64,000 nucleotides of DNA, from the NCBI RefSeq assembly GCF_040939455.1, contig NC_134117.1, positions 62,828,501 to 62,892,500 on the forward strand, read 5' to 3'. This stretch comes from Microcebus murinus. Its lineage: Eukaryota; Chordata; Mammalia; Primates; Cheirogaleidae. How positions within the stretch are numbered: position 1 is the stretch's first letter; every line of letters begins with the position of its first letter. Positions 49,753 to 61,399 of this stretch are shown piece by piece. The notes under the pieces are model-generated. The model saw nothing but the letters and a program-made list of their open reading frames with translations. It ran no database searches and was not told the origin of the DNA. The translations under genes and the position numbers were made by a program.

Positions 49753-50739
49753 ATAGAATATTGCAGGAAGACAAGAGGTATCCATGTGGACCTTCTGAGG
49801 TGTTTGGTGGTTTGGTATCTGGCTTTGAAGAACTTGTTGAAGTTTTCTGAGTTGATGAGAAATCATGCCAGGACTGGGTATTTTAAAAGCACAAAACCGA
49901 ATATTCAGAGAACTATTCAAATTTCTGGGATGCCAGCGAATATTTTATGTTTGTGCATACCTGATGTAGATTTTGGACAGATTATGAAGTTATTTGAATA
50001 CAAAGAAATTTCTTTATTATTAACATTAAAAATAAATCTATATTTTGTTATGCTGAGCATGAAAAGTTTAGAAGAAAACTGGTGCTGAATAAGTAATTAT
50101 TATTATAAAAATATAAGAGAAAAAAGTGGATTAAGAAGATAAACCTATAAAAAAATTATCCCAGAGTAAAATGACAAAGGTTTAGACCTAGATGATAAAA
50201 TAGAATTTAAGTATAATACATTAATTCATATGTCAATTCAGTGGAAAAACCACTAAATATGACCCGATCATAAACCAAATAACAAGCATCAATTCCAGTC
50301 ACTGCCACACTCCCTTTTAAATGATTAAATGTAGCAATTCTAAAGAAAAACCTAGAGAATAAGATTATGAGCACCTGAATACCAACTATCTAGCTGTGAC
50401 AATTATTAATACTTTTCTTTATTCTTTTCATGGTTTTTAAAATAAGGTATTAAATTTCAATTATTCATGACCAATTATAAATGAAACTTCAAAAATTCCA
50501 CTGAGATGGCAAAAAAGCCCTTTAAGAGAAACCTACAACAACAACAAATAGAAAATTTTTGAAAGTGGATCAATAAGTGATACTTAACTCATTAGACACG
50601 GAATATGTGTTTCAGGAGTAAACATCAATAATCAAGCTCAGTGTTGTTACAGTAAACTTCAAAGATTTAAGAGTTGAAGAAACCAGATACCACAGTAGGA
50701 AACTTTTAGTTCTAAGTTTATTTATCAGGAAGACATGCA
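49753..50739. other. Unassigned intergenic DNA
   Basis: A 100-codon forward frame (49786-50088) shows no recognised domain. No repeat family is recognised. Confidence 0.35.
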
Positions 50740-51000
50740 AATAAAGAAGAAAATAGGGTCCACATATAGAAAAAGTATTAAAAAGCAGTCAATAGAAACT
50801 GCCCTTGAGCAAGCCGAGGCATTGTACTTACTAAATAAGACTTTAAATCAACTATTCGAAATATGTTCAAGAAACTAAAGGGAACTATGGCTAGAGACAA
50901 AGGAAAGTACAATACCACTGTCTCACCAGATTCAAGACATCAACAGAGATAAAAATTATAAAAAGAAACAAAAATACTGAACATTTTAAATAATAAGATT
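50740..51000 (+). mobile_element. Old L1 ORF1-region fragment
   Basis: 'agactttaaatcaactattc' (50839-50858) and 'aaactaaagggaactatggc' (50872-50891) match the start of the L1 ORF1 coding region of old L1M elements, forward. Not open. Confidence 0.55.
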
Positions 51001-51070
51001 TGGCAATTCTAGAAATCACACTCTCTCTCTTCCAATTATTTTGCGTTGGCATTTGTTGCTTACTGTTCAG

Positions 51071-51096
51071 CTTCATCAAGAATCTTCTTGATGAAG
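51071..51096. repeat. Perfect 12-bp inverted repeat with 2-nt centre
   Basis: CTTCATCAAGAA and its exact complement, separated by TC. It sits between L1 remnants. Confidence 0.9.
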
Positions 51097-51179
51097 ATTC
51101 TTTAAATGCCTGGAGCAAAAAAGTCTCATCTATGCTGAGGGGCTGTGTTGGGGTACAAAGCAGTGTGGAAACAAGGGAG

Positions 51180-51295
51180 ATATATAGAAGCCAAGTTTGT
51201 ACACACTATTGATATTAAATTGGTATTAATTTGGAATAGATCGTTGTATGTTAAGATGTTAATTTCAATTCCCAGGTCAGCCATTAAGAAAATAA
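51180..51295 (+). mobile_element. Old L1 5'-region fragment
   Basis: 'ttggtattaatttggaatag' (51220-51239) and 'tgttaagatgttaatttcaa' resemble sequence upstream of or within ORF1 of old L1 elements, forward. Confidence 0.4.
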
Positions 51296-51309
51296 GTTTT
51301 AAAAAAATA

Positions 51310-51600
51310 GTTTTTCAAACTGCAATTGGTTTTCGTATATTGGTTTGTATCCTATGGCGTTACTAAATCCACTTATTACTTTTACAAATTGCTTTTATTA
51401 ATTCATTAGGATTATATATCATGTTATATGCCAAGAGAGAATGCTTTATTTCTTATTTCCCAGTGTGAATGTCTTTCATTTATCTTTTACTTTTTAAAAA
51501 AATAAAACTTTGATCTATTAAATGTTCTACTTTCCTATTCAGTAATTATGATATCTGTACGTTTCTAATAATTTTTACATTTCACTCAGGCTTTTAATTT
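51310..51600 (-). mobile_element. L1 ORF2 fragment, reverse
   Basis: 'tttgtatcctatggcgttac' (about 51343-51362) and 'ttcattaggattatatatca' (51402-51421) are diverged reverse ORF2 blocks. Confidence 0.5.
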
Positions 51601-51999
51601 TGTTTGTTTGCGTGGTAAAACTTAAACCAAATAGTCCTGTGTCTCTCTGTTACACAATACTGGAAACAGGGATCATTTCCTACTCTGTGCTAAATAATTT
51701 TAGAATGAACCATCAATTTTTTAAAATAAACAATACTGGGGGTAGTGAAAAAGTAAGATGCCTGTTCTAGAAAATGCCTGCTGTGGAAAATATGGTGAAA
51801 ATGAATTAACTAGAGTACTGCACTTGCAAAAGTAAACATCTCTCACATCAGGACTCGCTTCAAGATCTTCACCTCACTGTACTCACCAATGCACAGCTAT
51901 TATCCGGATAATTCCACCAATCCCAAGTCATTTGGGATTTACAAGCCCTACTTTAAAAATCATGCAATCTATGACCCCAAAATGGTCCATTTTCTTTTT
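51601..51999. other. Unassigned intergenic DNA
   Basis: No feature is recognised. Confidence 0.35.
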
Positions 52000-52757
52000 T
52001 AAAAATGTCCTATTTTATATATTTAAGGTGAATAACATGATGTTCTAATATGCAAATATATAGTGAAGTAACTACTATAATCAAGGAAATTAACATATCC
52101 ATCATATCTGTTATCACACATGATTACCTTTTTTTGTGATAAGAGTACCTAAAGTCTGCTCTCTCAGAAAATTTCTAGAGAAATTTTACATAAAATTTAA
52201 TACATAATGTAATATTGCTACCCAATATTACATAATTGTAATAATGTATCACATACATAATACATAATGTAATATTGCTAACTACAGCCCTCATGTTGTA
52301 CACTGAATCTCTTGACTAATTCATTAAGTCAATGAATTCCTCTATTTCCATCACCCTTCCTCACCCCTGGTAACAACCTATCTATTTTCTGTTTCTATGT
52401 ATTCAATTTTTTATTTTTAGATTCCACATTTGAGTGAGATTATGCAGTATTTTTCTTTCTCTGTCTGGCTTATTTGACTAAGCACAATATTCTCCAGATT
52501 CATCCATGTTGCTGTAAATGGCAGGACTTCCTTCTTTTTAAAGGCTGAATAATATTCCATTGTATGTGTATGTGCATACATGCACATATGTATATATTAT
52601 ACAGACTCACACACACACGTATATCATTTTTTTAAAGAATTCATCTGTCCCCAGACAAGTTGTTTCCATGTCTTGGCTACTGTGAATAAAGCTGCAATGA
52701 ACACAGAAGTGCAGATATCTTTATGAGGTAGTGACTTCATTTCCTTTATAGCTACTC
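52000..52757 (-). mobile_element. L1 3' end, reverse
   Basis: The reverse L1 3' UTR is clear: 'tctggcttatttgactaagc' (52465-52484), 'tgaataatattccattgtat' (52546-52565) and 'gtgaataaagctgcaatgaa' (52681-52700). A 60-bp internal tandem duplication lies at 52198-52280. Confidence 0.75.
52198..52280. repeat. Tandem duplication with 60-bp period
   Basis: The 23 bases at 52198-52220 are repeated exactly at 52258-52280. The bases between do not align well as a further copy, so only the repeat ends are clear. Confidence 0.85.
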
Positions 52758-52879
52758 TTTGGTTTTTCTTGGTTCATCAACCTGTTCTCTACACCATTAT
52801 TAACAGAGTTTTGCTGCAAAACTGCACAAAGATGTGGAGTAATAGCCAGTTGAAAACTGGGTTGTTACTGTTCTTTTAT

Positions 52880-53050
52880 CTGGGCTCCAGAATGAGCAGA
52901 GAGCAGAGCTGTCCAGCTGATGCAGACACACAATCTGAATTGAAGGCTTCCCAGCTGGCCTGCAGATCTGTGAACGTGGTAACGAGTGCTTATTCCTTTA
53001 TGCCACTGCGTTCTATTGCAGTGTATACAGTGAAATTGATCACTAAAATA
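52880..53050 (+). mobile_element. MLT1-like (MaLR) LTR fragment
   Basis: 'ggcctgcagatctgtgaacg' (52957-52976), 'gtgcttattcctttatgcca' and a terminal 'tattgcagtgtatacagtga' resemble the 3' part of MaLR LTRs. A 157-codon frame through this region (52769-53242) is not considered coding. Confidence 0.5.
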
Positions 53051-53689
53051 CTAACACATTCTAACATACGAGCAACAAATGTTAGAAAATGTGGAAGAAA
53101 CTATATTTTAAATAGCTTAAAATGCCTATATGTGGATAAATATCTACATATCCTGGTGCTTAAATCTCAGGGACAGAAGCTATATGGACAAATGCATAGA
53201 TGGATAAATAGTTGGAGAGTTGACAGATATATCAATAGATAGAAAAGTAGCTAGTGGACACCCAGGGATGCATAAGAAACACGTGCAAGCAATTTACAGA
53301 GAAAATTAGAAATCTTTAGTGCCCGACCTCAGAATCTTGGCACCTTGTCACAATCAACACAAGTAAAATTATGCTCCCACACCACCTCTCTCCTGACATG
53401 ACTCATTTCCACTTCAAAATGTACTATGAATACATCTGTCAGATCCTGTAAGACAAGACAAAATCATAAGGGAATCTTGAAATTGTTGATTTTGACTTCT
53501 TGGTCTTTGCATATGAGAAACAGTGTAAAGTGAATGATGAACAAGATAATTCTTAGTATCCACACACAAAATAAATGTCAAGAAGTAAGTCTTAGAAGAA
53601 CAAAACCTAAGCGACCAATAAGTATATGAAACAATATCTTGCTAGAGAACTAAGTAAAATCAATATTGCAGAAGGCTTCAGATTCAGAA
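53051..53689. other. Unassigned intergenic DNA
   Basis: No feature is recognised beyond short GATA/TAGA-like patches near 53198-53245. Confidence 0.35.
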
Positions 53690-54090
53690 ACTCTGCTGAT
53701 ACCATTGACAAGGATTACCATTTTACTCTGCTGTTGGGAATGTACATTTTTATCCATACGTTGGAAAAAATTTTGGCAATATATTTAAAGATGAAGTCAT
53801 ACACTGTCCATGATTCACTAATTTCATCTTATGTATAAACCCTATAGTAACTATTTCATAAATGTAGAATGGGGCCTGAATATGAATGTACACAGAAACA
53901 ATGTTTTTATATGCAAAACTATTGAAACCAAATAAAATGGCCAACATGGAAACACATAAATATATTGTAATATGTCCATACAATGAAATACCATAAAGCA
54001 GTGAAAGTAGACATAAAGTATGGCCAATTTAGAAGAATATACAAACATAAGACTAAGAAAATAAAACTCATATTACTATACAACAATATT
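53690..54090 (+). mobile_element. Old L1 ORF2 end and 3' UTR fragment
   Basis: 'tctgctgttgggaatgtaca' (53728-53747), 'agatgaagtcatacactgtc' (53789-53808) and 'catacaatgaaataccataa' (53977-53996) follow the C-terminal ORF2 region of old L1M elements in order. Confidence 0.65.
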
Positions 54091-54604
54091 CTGTTTATTA
54101 ACATTTAAGCCACTCAGAATAAATACATATATTGATAAGATGAAATATATACATATCAAAATCTTAAATAATGTGTGGATATGACATCCCCTCCCAAATT
54201 AAGTGATTTCTTTTGCTTTATCAGGAAAGGATCTTGATGTGATCAGGAAGGGTTACACAGATTCAAGTATATCATTAAGATTTTATATCTTATGGCAGAT
54301 GATGAGTATAAATGTATTCATTATATTAATTTTTCTTCTTGATTTTATGAACTACTTTGTAAGATATTAATAAAAAAGAAATATAATGTATTTTACCTGT
54401 TAATCTTTTATTCAGCATCCACATCAAACTGTTCCAATAGTTCGCCAGTTCAAAGTAATATTGGTTACTTTAATATAGATCATCTTCTATAAATTATGGA
54501 AGAAATTTTTTCTTTTTATATTTTGAATACTTTAAGCCCTTGATTTCATTTTCTAGCTTATTGGATGGACAGTGATATGAAACACATCTATCTTGTGTTT
54601 TTTT
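54091..54604. other. Unassigned intergenic DNA
   Basis: No feature is recognised. Confidence 0.35.
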
Positions 54605-55440
54605 CCCTTTTTATTTCATCATATTATGGGGGTACAAATATTGTTAAGGTTACATATATTGCCCTTGCCACCCCACCCCACCCCCGTGTAAGAACATCAA
54701 GCGTGTCCATCCTCCAGGTGGTGCATATCCCACTCATTATGTAAGTATACACCCATCCCCTCCTCCCCCCCTACCTGCCCCCTACCTGATAAACATTTTT
54801 TTGTTTGTTTGCTTGCTTTTGACATTTTGGTTCCATTTTATATCTTTGCCTCTCGCTAAGAAGGGTTGGAGGTAAGTACTCCCCCTCCACAATGCTCCAC
54901 ATCCCTAAGATGTGGGTCTCCCCCCATCCCGAATCCCTGGTGAGCACTACCACCATTTGAGCACCATAGTTTTAATCAGTCAGTACCAATTTGATGGCGA
55001 GTACATGTGGAGCCATTTTCCTGATCGTGTGTCTCCTCAGTTTGGATAATGGGCTTAAGCTTAATCCAGGATAGCATAAATGGTGCAAGCTCACTGTCGT
55101 TTCTTAGAATTGAGTAATATTCCATTGTAAACGTATACCAAATTTTGATTATCCACTCATGAACTGAGGTTGTTTCTACGTCCTTGCAATAGTGCAATGT
55201 GTTGCCATAAACTTTCGGGTGCAGATGTCTTCATAATAGAATGTCTTATGCTCTTTGGGGTAGATGCCTAACAATGCTATTGCAGGGTCGAATGGTATTT
55301 CTGTTTCTAGCTGTTTGAGGTATCTCCAAATTCTTTTCCACAAAGGTTGCGCTAATTTGCAGTCCCACCAGCAAGAGGGACTTGTAAGAGTGTTCCTGTC
55401 TCTCCACATGCTCGCCAGCATTTGTTGTTTTTTGACTTTA
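54605..55440 (-). mobile_element. Lineage-type L1, 5'-truncated, reverse
   Basis: The 3' UTR at the left ('catattatgggggtacaaat') is the one seen at 29388. ORF2 C-terminal sequence follows, with a reverse open stretch at 55176-55490 carrying CWWDCKLAQPLWKRIWRYL. An insertion of about 10 bases ('gagggacttg') alters the usual 'cagcagtgtaagagtg' block near 55371. No convincing target duplication was found. Confidence 0.85.
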
Positions 55441-55689
55441 ACAAGAATGTTTCTATTGTCCCATAACATTGGCCAGGAGATACAATTCATTGTATGACAT
55501 TGGCCAGGAGTTTACAATTCTATAGAGAAAATATTTATCATAGAGTTTTGAATTCAACACATAGATGGATGCAATGGTACATAAATATATAGAAACATAG
55601 ATAGATGTCGAGGCTATCAGAAGAATATCAACCTCTTACTTTATAAGGTGGTGTTTAGTATCTAAACATTTTCTAATGTTGAAACATCT
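55441..55689. other. Intergenic DNA with a 31-bp local duplication
   Basis: 'acattggccaggag' occurs at 55466-55479 and 55497-55510, followed by near-identical 'tacaattc'. Confidence 0.6.
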
Positions 55690-56480
55690 TTTCTTGTGTA
55701 TATATTTTTTTACATTGCTACATGTGATTTACCATTGCATGTATTTTCTAGGTGAGATGAATTCATATTTTTCAAATTTTACATTGTCAAATTAGGTATC
55801 TAGTTTATATCAACCTAATGACTGTTTTAATTAGAACGTTGTTCCTTTATTCTCTAAAAAACCTTGCATAACACAAAGTTTATTTGTTCTTTGAAGATTT
55901 GCTCAAACTTGTGTATAAAGCCATCTAGTGGCCTTTTGGAAAGGATAATTCTGATACAAATTTGATGTCTTTTTTTATTCACTTAAAATTTTTATTTTTC
56001 TTGGGTTTACATTAATAATATATCTCTTCCAAATGTCTTAGCATATTTTATTTTGTTATTCTCTTGTCATCCTTAAAATCTTTACTTTTGTCTGTAGTTA
56101 TGTCCATTGAGTTAGTTCAAATTATTTATCTGTGATATTTCTCTTTTTTCTTGATCAGTTTTGAAAGAGGTTGATTTGTTGGGAGTGAGAAATGAAAAGA
56201 ATGGACTGGCCTCAAAGAATAAGCTTCTTTTGGCTTTGTTTATCCTTTTATTATTTATTCCTTTTCTAATTTATTAATTTTGCACTTATTTTTATGTCTA
56301 CTTTCTACCTTTCTTAAATTTGTTATATTGCTACTTTTATATATTTGTTTTATTCATACATGTACTTAAAAATATTAACTTACTTCTAAATACTTTTACT
56401 AAAGCCCTTAAGTTTGCATGTGTGATAATTTGTTACCATTTAAGTGTATGTAATTTGTAGATTGCTTCATATAATGTACT
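55690..56480 (-). mobile_element. Old L1 ORF2 fragment, reverse
   Basis: 'ctgtgatatttctcttttttc'-type sequence near 56131 and the order of T-rich blocks ('tattccttttctaatttatt', 'ctactttctacctttcttaa') match reverse L1 ORF2. Diverged. Confidence 0.5.
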
Positions 56481-56750
56481 TTAAATTATAAGCAAATCAT
56501 GAAAAACATTTCTATTGCATGACTTATAGATATATATACACATTTTATTATACATTTAGAATATATTATATTTTTTGATGAATTATGTACAATTGTATTC
56601 CATTCAGTGCACTAGGTTTTATGGGGTCAAGTGATAGAAATTTGTTCCATTGTGACACTGTAGCTAGATGATTTTATTTTTTGAATTCTATATGATTACA
56701 AAATGAATAAAAGAAAGTAGAAATTATCTGTTTTGGATTTCCCTATGTAT

Positions 56751-56774
56751 AATATATATATATATATATATATA
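56751..56774. repeat. (AT)n microsatellite
   Basis: About 12 perfect AT units. Confidence 0.9.
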
Positions 56775-56914
56775 CATCACAAATGTATATAAGCAGATAC
56801 AGTATGTATAATTAAATACATGTATACACATACAAGCATATATACTTATACATAATCAAGCTTGATTGAAAATATAATTGCTAATTATTTTTAAATGGTT
56901 CTTTTTAAAAACAC

Positions 56915-57050
56915 TTAATTCAGGTATGATCAATATACAAAAAGCTGTAAATATTTAATGTGTACATCTTGATGAGTTTGGGGATATATATACAAACAAG
57001 AAAACATCACCACCATCCAGGCCACAAACATATCCATCACTTACCAAAGT
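56915..57050 (-). mobile_element. Old L1 3' UTR fragment, reverse
   Basis: 'tgtgtacatcttgatgagtt' (56959-56978) and 'acatatccatcacttaccaa' (57028-57047) match an L1M 3' UTR, cut by the younger L1 that follows. Confidence 0.55.
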
Positions 57051-57745
57051 TTCTTTTCTTTTTTTTTTATTTCAGCATATTATGGCAGTACAAATGTTTA
57101 GGTTATGTATATTGCCCTTGCCCCACCCGAGTCAGAGCTTCAAGTGTGTCCGTCCCCCATACCCATTAGATATCTATATACCCACTCCCTTCTCCTCCCC
57201 CCACCTGCCTGACACCGATGAATGTTATTCCTATATGTGCGCTTAACTGTTGATCAGATAAAACCAATTTGATAGTGAGTACATGTGGTGCTTGGTTTTC
57301 CATTCTTGTGATACTTATTAGAATGGGCTCCAGCTCTATCCAGGATAATACAAGAGGTGCTAGATCACCATTGTTTTTTGTGGTTGAGTAGATCTCCATG
57401 GTATACATATACCACATTTTATTAATTCACTCATGTATTCTTGGGAACTCAGGTTGTTTCCACATCTTTGCAATTGTGAATTGTACTGCTATAAACATTC
57501 GAGTGCAGATGTCTTTTTTATAGAATGATTTTTGTTCCTTTGGCTAGATGCCAAATAGTGGTATTGCTGGATAAAATGGTAGTTCTGATTGTAGTCCTCT
57601 GAGGTATCTCCAAATTCTTTTCCACTGGGGTTGCACTAATTTGCAGTCCTACCAGCAGTGTAAGAGTGTTCCTATCTCTCCACATCCTCACCAGCATTTG
57701 CTGCTTTCAGATTTTTTGATAAAGGCCAGTCTTACTGGAGTTAAT
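57051..57745 (-). mobile_element. Lineage-type L1, reverse
   Basis: Shares the 3' UTR of the L1 at 29388 ('tttcagcatattatggcagt') and continues into ORF2 C-terminal sequence ('caccagcagtgt' equivalents near 57649). It ends near 'cttactggagttaatgtgaa', where GC-rich unrelated sequence starts. Confidence 0.85.
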
Positions 57746-58742
57746 GTGAACCCACTCATATCTCCCCACAGTAGTAAGAATTCTGTCTCTATCCACAGAG
57801 AAAATCTCTGTGTGAGAGCCTCAGGATTCAGGTAGGTGTTTGTGAAACCCAGGTTGAGCCCTAGAGCTAGGAGTGTATTTTTGTGAGTAGAGACCTACAC
57901 CCAATTGGTTGATCCATCCTGCCAAGCTTGCTTCTGGCTTCTGGAAACAGCCCAGTCCTCCAAGGAGCCCAGCTACAGCCCTATTTGGCTTTGAACTTGC
58001 AACCAAAGACATCTGCCAAGTGCTCTAGTAGGAATCATATTCTAGTGCCTTGGCAGAAAGATTTGTCTTCCACTGACATAGGTCTTGGCAGTGAACCTGA
58101 AAGTTGCCCTGTAGTAGTACTGCTCTAGCCTCGCTTAGCTGAAGTCTTACCCAGCTCAGAGCTGTTTGCACAAGTAACCACAGGGGCATTTGCCCTCCTG
58201 ACATGCTTGCCACCTCCTAGGGCAGATTGCTGATAGAGGGCCCAGTCTCAGCTCCAGCCTCTCTCTGTGAAGTTAGAAAACTATAATATTCCATCTGTGC
58301 CTTGACCTGCTGGAAAATGCATACCTGTCTGGGCCACCAAGATGATCCTCCAGGCCCCATCCCACAGGAGATCCTGAGGGGCCCCAGTCTCAGCTTCAGG
58401 CCCTCTGGCTGCAATCAGGGAACTACCCTGTTTGTGCATAGTTCTCCTTCGAGACGTGCACCTTCTGAGGCAAGGAGGCATGACTCTCTAGCCTTGTCCC
58501 ACAGCAGATCCTGAAGGAGCCCAGTCTTTGCTTTCATCTCTCACACTGCAGTCAGGGAACTACATCTTGCACAAACTTGCTGGGTGGTGCACGCCTCTCT
58601 GAGCTGAGACTGGGCTCTCCAGCCTCTGTCCCACAGATAATCCCAACAGGGCCCCTCTCAGCTCTGGCCCCTCCTGCTGCAGTCATGGAACTATCCCATC
58701 TGTACAAGGCCCTGCTGGATGATGCATACCCATCATGAGCAC
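57746..58742. repeat. GC-rich block with 133-142-bp degenerate tandem repeats, family unknown
   Basis: About 1 kb of markedly GC-richer sequence sits between two reverse L1 ORF2 pieces. At least four tandem copies start near 58242, 58384, 58521 and 58654, each opening with a 'cagtctcagctc'-like phrase. Shared features include 'cagggaactac' and 'ccacaggagatcctgagg'-type spacers. A more diverged fifth copy may lie at 58100-58240. The left part (57746-58100) shows no clear internal repeat. Open frames appear on both strands but none has a recognised domain. It may be a VNTR-like or L1 5'-UTR-like monomer array. I do not recognise it. Confidence 0.65.
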
Positions 58743-58744
58743 AA

Positions 58745-59190
58745 TATGACAGCTCCTTGTCAGATATATAATTTGTAAATACTTTCTCCCATTCTGTAAG
58801 TTGTCTATTTACTCTGTTGATAATTTATTTTGTTGTGCAGAAGCTTTTTAGTTTAGTACCATTTGTCTATTTTTGTTTTTGTTGCATATGTTTTTGAGAT
58901 ATTTGTCATGAATTCTTTGCCTAGGCCATTGTTCAGAAGAGTTTTTCATAGGTTTTCTTCTAGGGTTTTATAGTTTCAATTTCAGGTCTTACATTTAAGT
59001 CTTTAATCTATCATGAGTTGATTTTTGTATATGGTGATAGAGATTAGTTCAGTTTCATTCTTCTGCATATGGCTATCCAATTTTACCAGCTCCATTTATC
59101 AGATAGGGAGGGTATCTTTTCCCCAGTGTATGTTTTTATCTACTTTGTTGAACATCAGTTGGTTGTAAGTATGTGGCTTTATCATCCTTC
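58745..59190 (-). mobile_element. L1 ORF2 fragment, reverse
   Basis: 'ctttctcccattctgtaagt' (58782-58801), 'tgtgcagaagctttttagtt' (58835-58854) and 'tgagttgatttttgtatatg' (59014-59033) are reverse ORF2 landmarks. It may be the upstream part of the L1 at 57051, with about 250-300 bp of ORF2 replaced by the GC-rich block. Confidence 0.75.
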
Positions 59191-59419
59191 TTTTTTTACA
59201 TATCAAGAAAACATAGATTATTTTAACCGTGCATAGAATATTTTACTATCTTAATGTTACTTAATTTGAGCTATTTAGATTTATTTTCATAATACAAAAT
59301 GATTATTACTTTTTATTGTCAATACAAGAAGAAAATTGCTTACCTGATTTAACATTTTTGTATTCATTACTTTTCTAATAACCCATCCTTTTTTAATTTC
59401 ATATATTTTATTCCTTATG
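59191..59419. other. Unassigned AT-rich intergenic DNA
   Basis: No feature is recognised. Confidence 0.35.
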
Positions 59420-60010
59420 ATTCTTATATTGAGGATCTATCAATGGTAAAATTACTTTTCTTATATATCTGTAAATGTTTTATTTTGATTTCTCTCTTTA
59501 CTGACAGTGTAACTGTGTATATAATCTTAGGTAGACAGTAACTTTCCTTCTGTGCTTTTAGCTATTAATAGACTATTGTTTCAGACAATAGAGAAGTCTG
59601 TTATCAGCTGATTACAATGAACTTGCCATGAATTTGCCTAATTTTCTGGATCCTTTTAATACATGCTCTTCTTACTATTTTATAGTTTTTCTAAAGCATA
59701 GGTAGGTGTGAATATACTATTTTTTCAAAAATTTCCTTAATTTTCAAAGAGCCCTTCTAATCAATAAGTGTGACTTTTTTTATTCTTGAGAATTTTCAAC
59801 TATTATTCTCTAAATATTTCTTTTCAATTGTTTTATTACATTCTCCTGTACTAGTAAATGTTTGATATTACTGTACTACTTACTAGTAGTAGTGAATGTT
59901 TCATTGAGCTTTTCAATCTGTGTTCTATATCTCTTAACGACATTTTTATAATTTATCTTATTGTCTCTGTGCTGCATTCTGGCAGCAGAGTTTGTGCATT
60001 AAAAATAAAA
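59420..60010 (-). mobile_element. Old L1-type ORF fragment, reverse
   Basis: 'atcttaggtagacagtaact' (59524-59543), 'ttcaactattattctctaaa' (59796-59815) and 'tgctgcattctggcagcaga' (59970-59989) follow a well-known old L1 segment in reverse order. Confidence 0.5.
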
Positions 60011-60939
60011 CTTCCTATGTGTGAATCAAGAAAAACAAAATCAAACTCCATGTTCCATAGAAATGATTATATCAGATTCATCCATTTTCTTCTTTTCCCT
60101 AAAGTTATTGCTAATGGAATGAAATAAAAGAAAATGATGGCAATACCTGCTATCTAGGCAAACAGGTGGATTTAAAATTTGCCTCAAGCATCTGATTGGA
60201 TCGTGAACTAGAAGGCAATGTTCGCCTTTGGATGAACCGGAGGACATGGAGGAATTTTCAATCCCTTCAATTAATAACTGATGCTTCAGAGCAGCAAGAG
60301 GTAGTACTGTAAATTCCTCACCAAAATAAGAGTGAAAATAAGTAGTTTTAATCCCAAATCTTTCCAACTTCAAAAATGATCAAGAAAAACCACTGAAGTT
60401 ATGTCTGAAACTCTAAAGAAAAGACTTGCTAATTGTATTAATGTGGTTATTTTTATAACAAAACTTCACTGAGAAAGAATTACACCCCCAGTAAAAGTCA
60501 ACACATAACTAGAATGCCAGACCCATTCAGCCTGGGCCTGCAAGCTGAGAGACACTTTCAAAGCCCTGCCTCATTTGAGAACAGTTGGGGCTTTGGAGCA
60601 TTCTCTAAGGCCATCCAATAACATTACCTGGGCAATTCTGGCTTTGAAATACAGACTTGCCCCAGAGTATACATATGTCAGAAAAAATGAAAGTGGAAGG
60701 GGAAGAACAGAGCCTGTTCCTTCCTTGAATGCATAGTAAAAATAAATAAATAAATAAGGCTTTAACTGACCTTAGCCCAGAAATGTTTAGCATATAATGA
60801 ATCTAGTTAGGTTCTTCTCCCAAAAAGAGGGGCAATTTATAAGCCTCATGTATGGGCAGTTATTTTCTCATCTGCAAGTCAAAAATGGGTCATGGAAAGG
60901 GGAGAGGAAACGATCTCCGTTCCATCAATAGGCTTTAAC
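60011..60939. other. Unassigned intergenic DNA
   Basis: A 110-codon reverse frame (60041-60373) lacks a recognised domain. A short (AAAT)n run lies at about 60738-60758. Confidence 0.35.
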
Positions 60940-61100
60940 AGGTGCTGACTGTATGTCCACATCTTATCAGGCACTTCCAGCAAATATTCTGTTTATCCCT
61001 CACAAAACATGTTTAGGCTGATTTTAGAATTATATACACGATAAGGATGGGAATCTAAAGGTTCAAACCATTAGAAAATTTCCAAAGTTCATAGCCATTA
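60940..61100 (-). mobile_element. MIR SINE remnant
   Basis: 'tgctgactgtatgtccacat' and 'ccctcacaaaacatgtttag' resemble the reverse MIR tail. Weak. Confidence 0.35.
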
Positions 61101-61399
61101 AGTTGAATACATTAAGTTTAGAAAGTTAAGTTTATCTGTCTTCATAGCCGGTATAATTACTCCTAAGGGAGAAGAAAGTCCTGAACTCAGTCTGGAGGCA
61201 AGAGTGGGTAAAAATAGGAAGAGAGGCTTATGCATGTAGTTGACTACAGGTCTGTGTTAACATAACAGTAGGGCCAATGAGTGTAGGCCATTCTGAGCAA
61301 ACCATCCTAATAGATGAAGTAAGAATGGATTAAGGGTTGAAAGAAGAATTAGGTTGAGAAAAGAGAGATTATATTTTTTTCTTATTTCAGTTGTAAAGG

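Noticed and set aside
52769..53242. 157-codon forward open frame
   Set aside because: The longest frame in the window, but it runs from the end of an L1 through an MLT1-like LTR into unique DNA, and has no recognisable domain.
57641..58514. Cluster of overlapping 60-85-codon frames on both strands
   Set aside because: These come from the locally GC-rich tandem repeat, where stops are rarer by composition. No domain is recognised.
60041..60373. 110-codon reverse frame
   Set aside because: No recognisable domain or exon signals.
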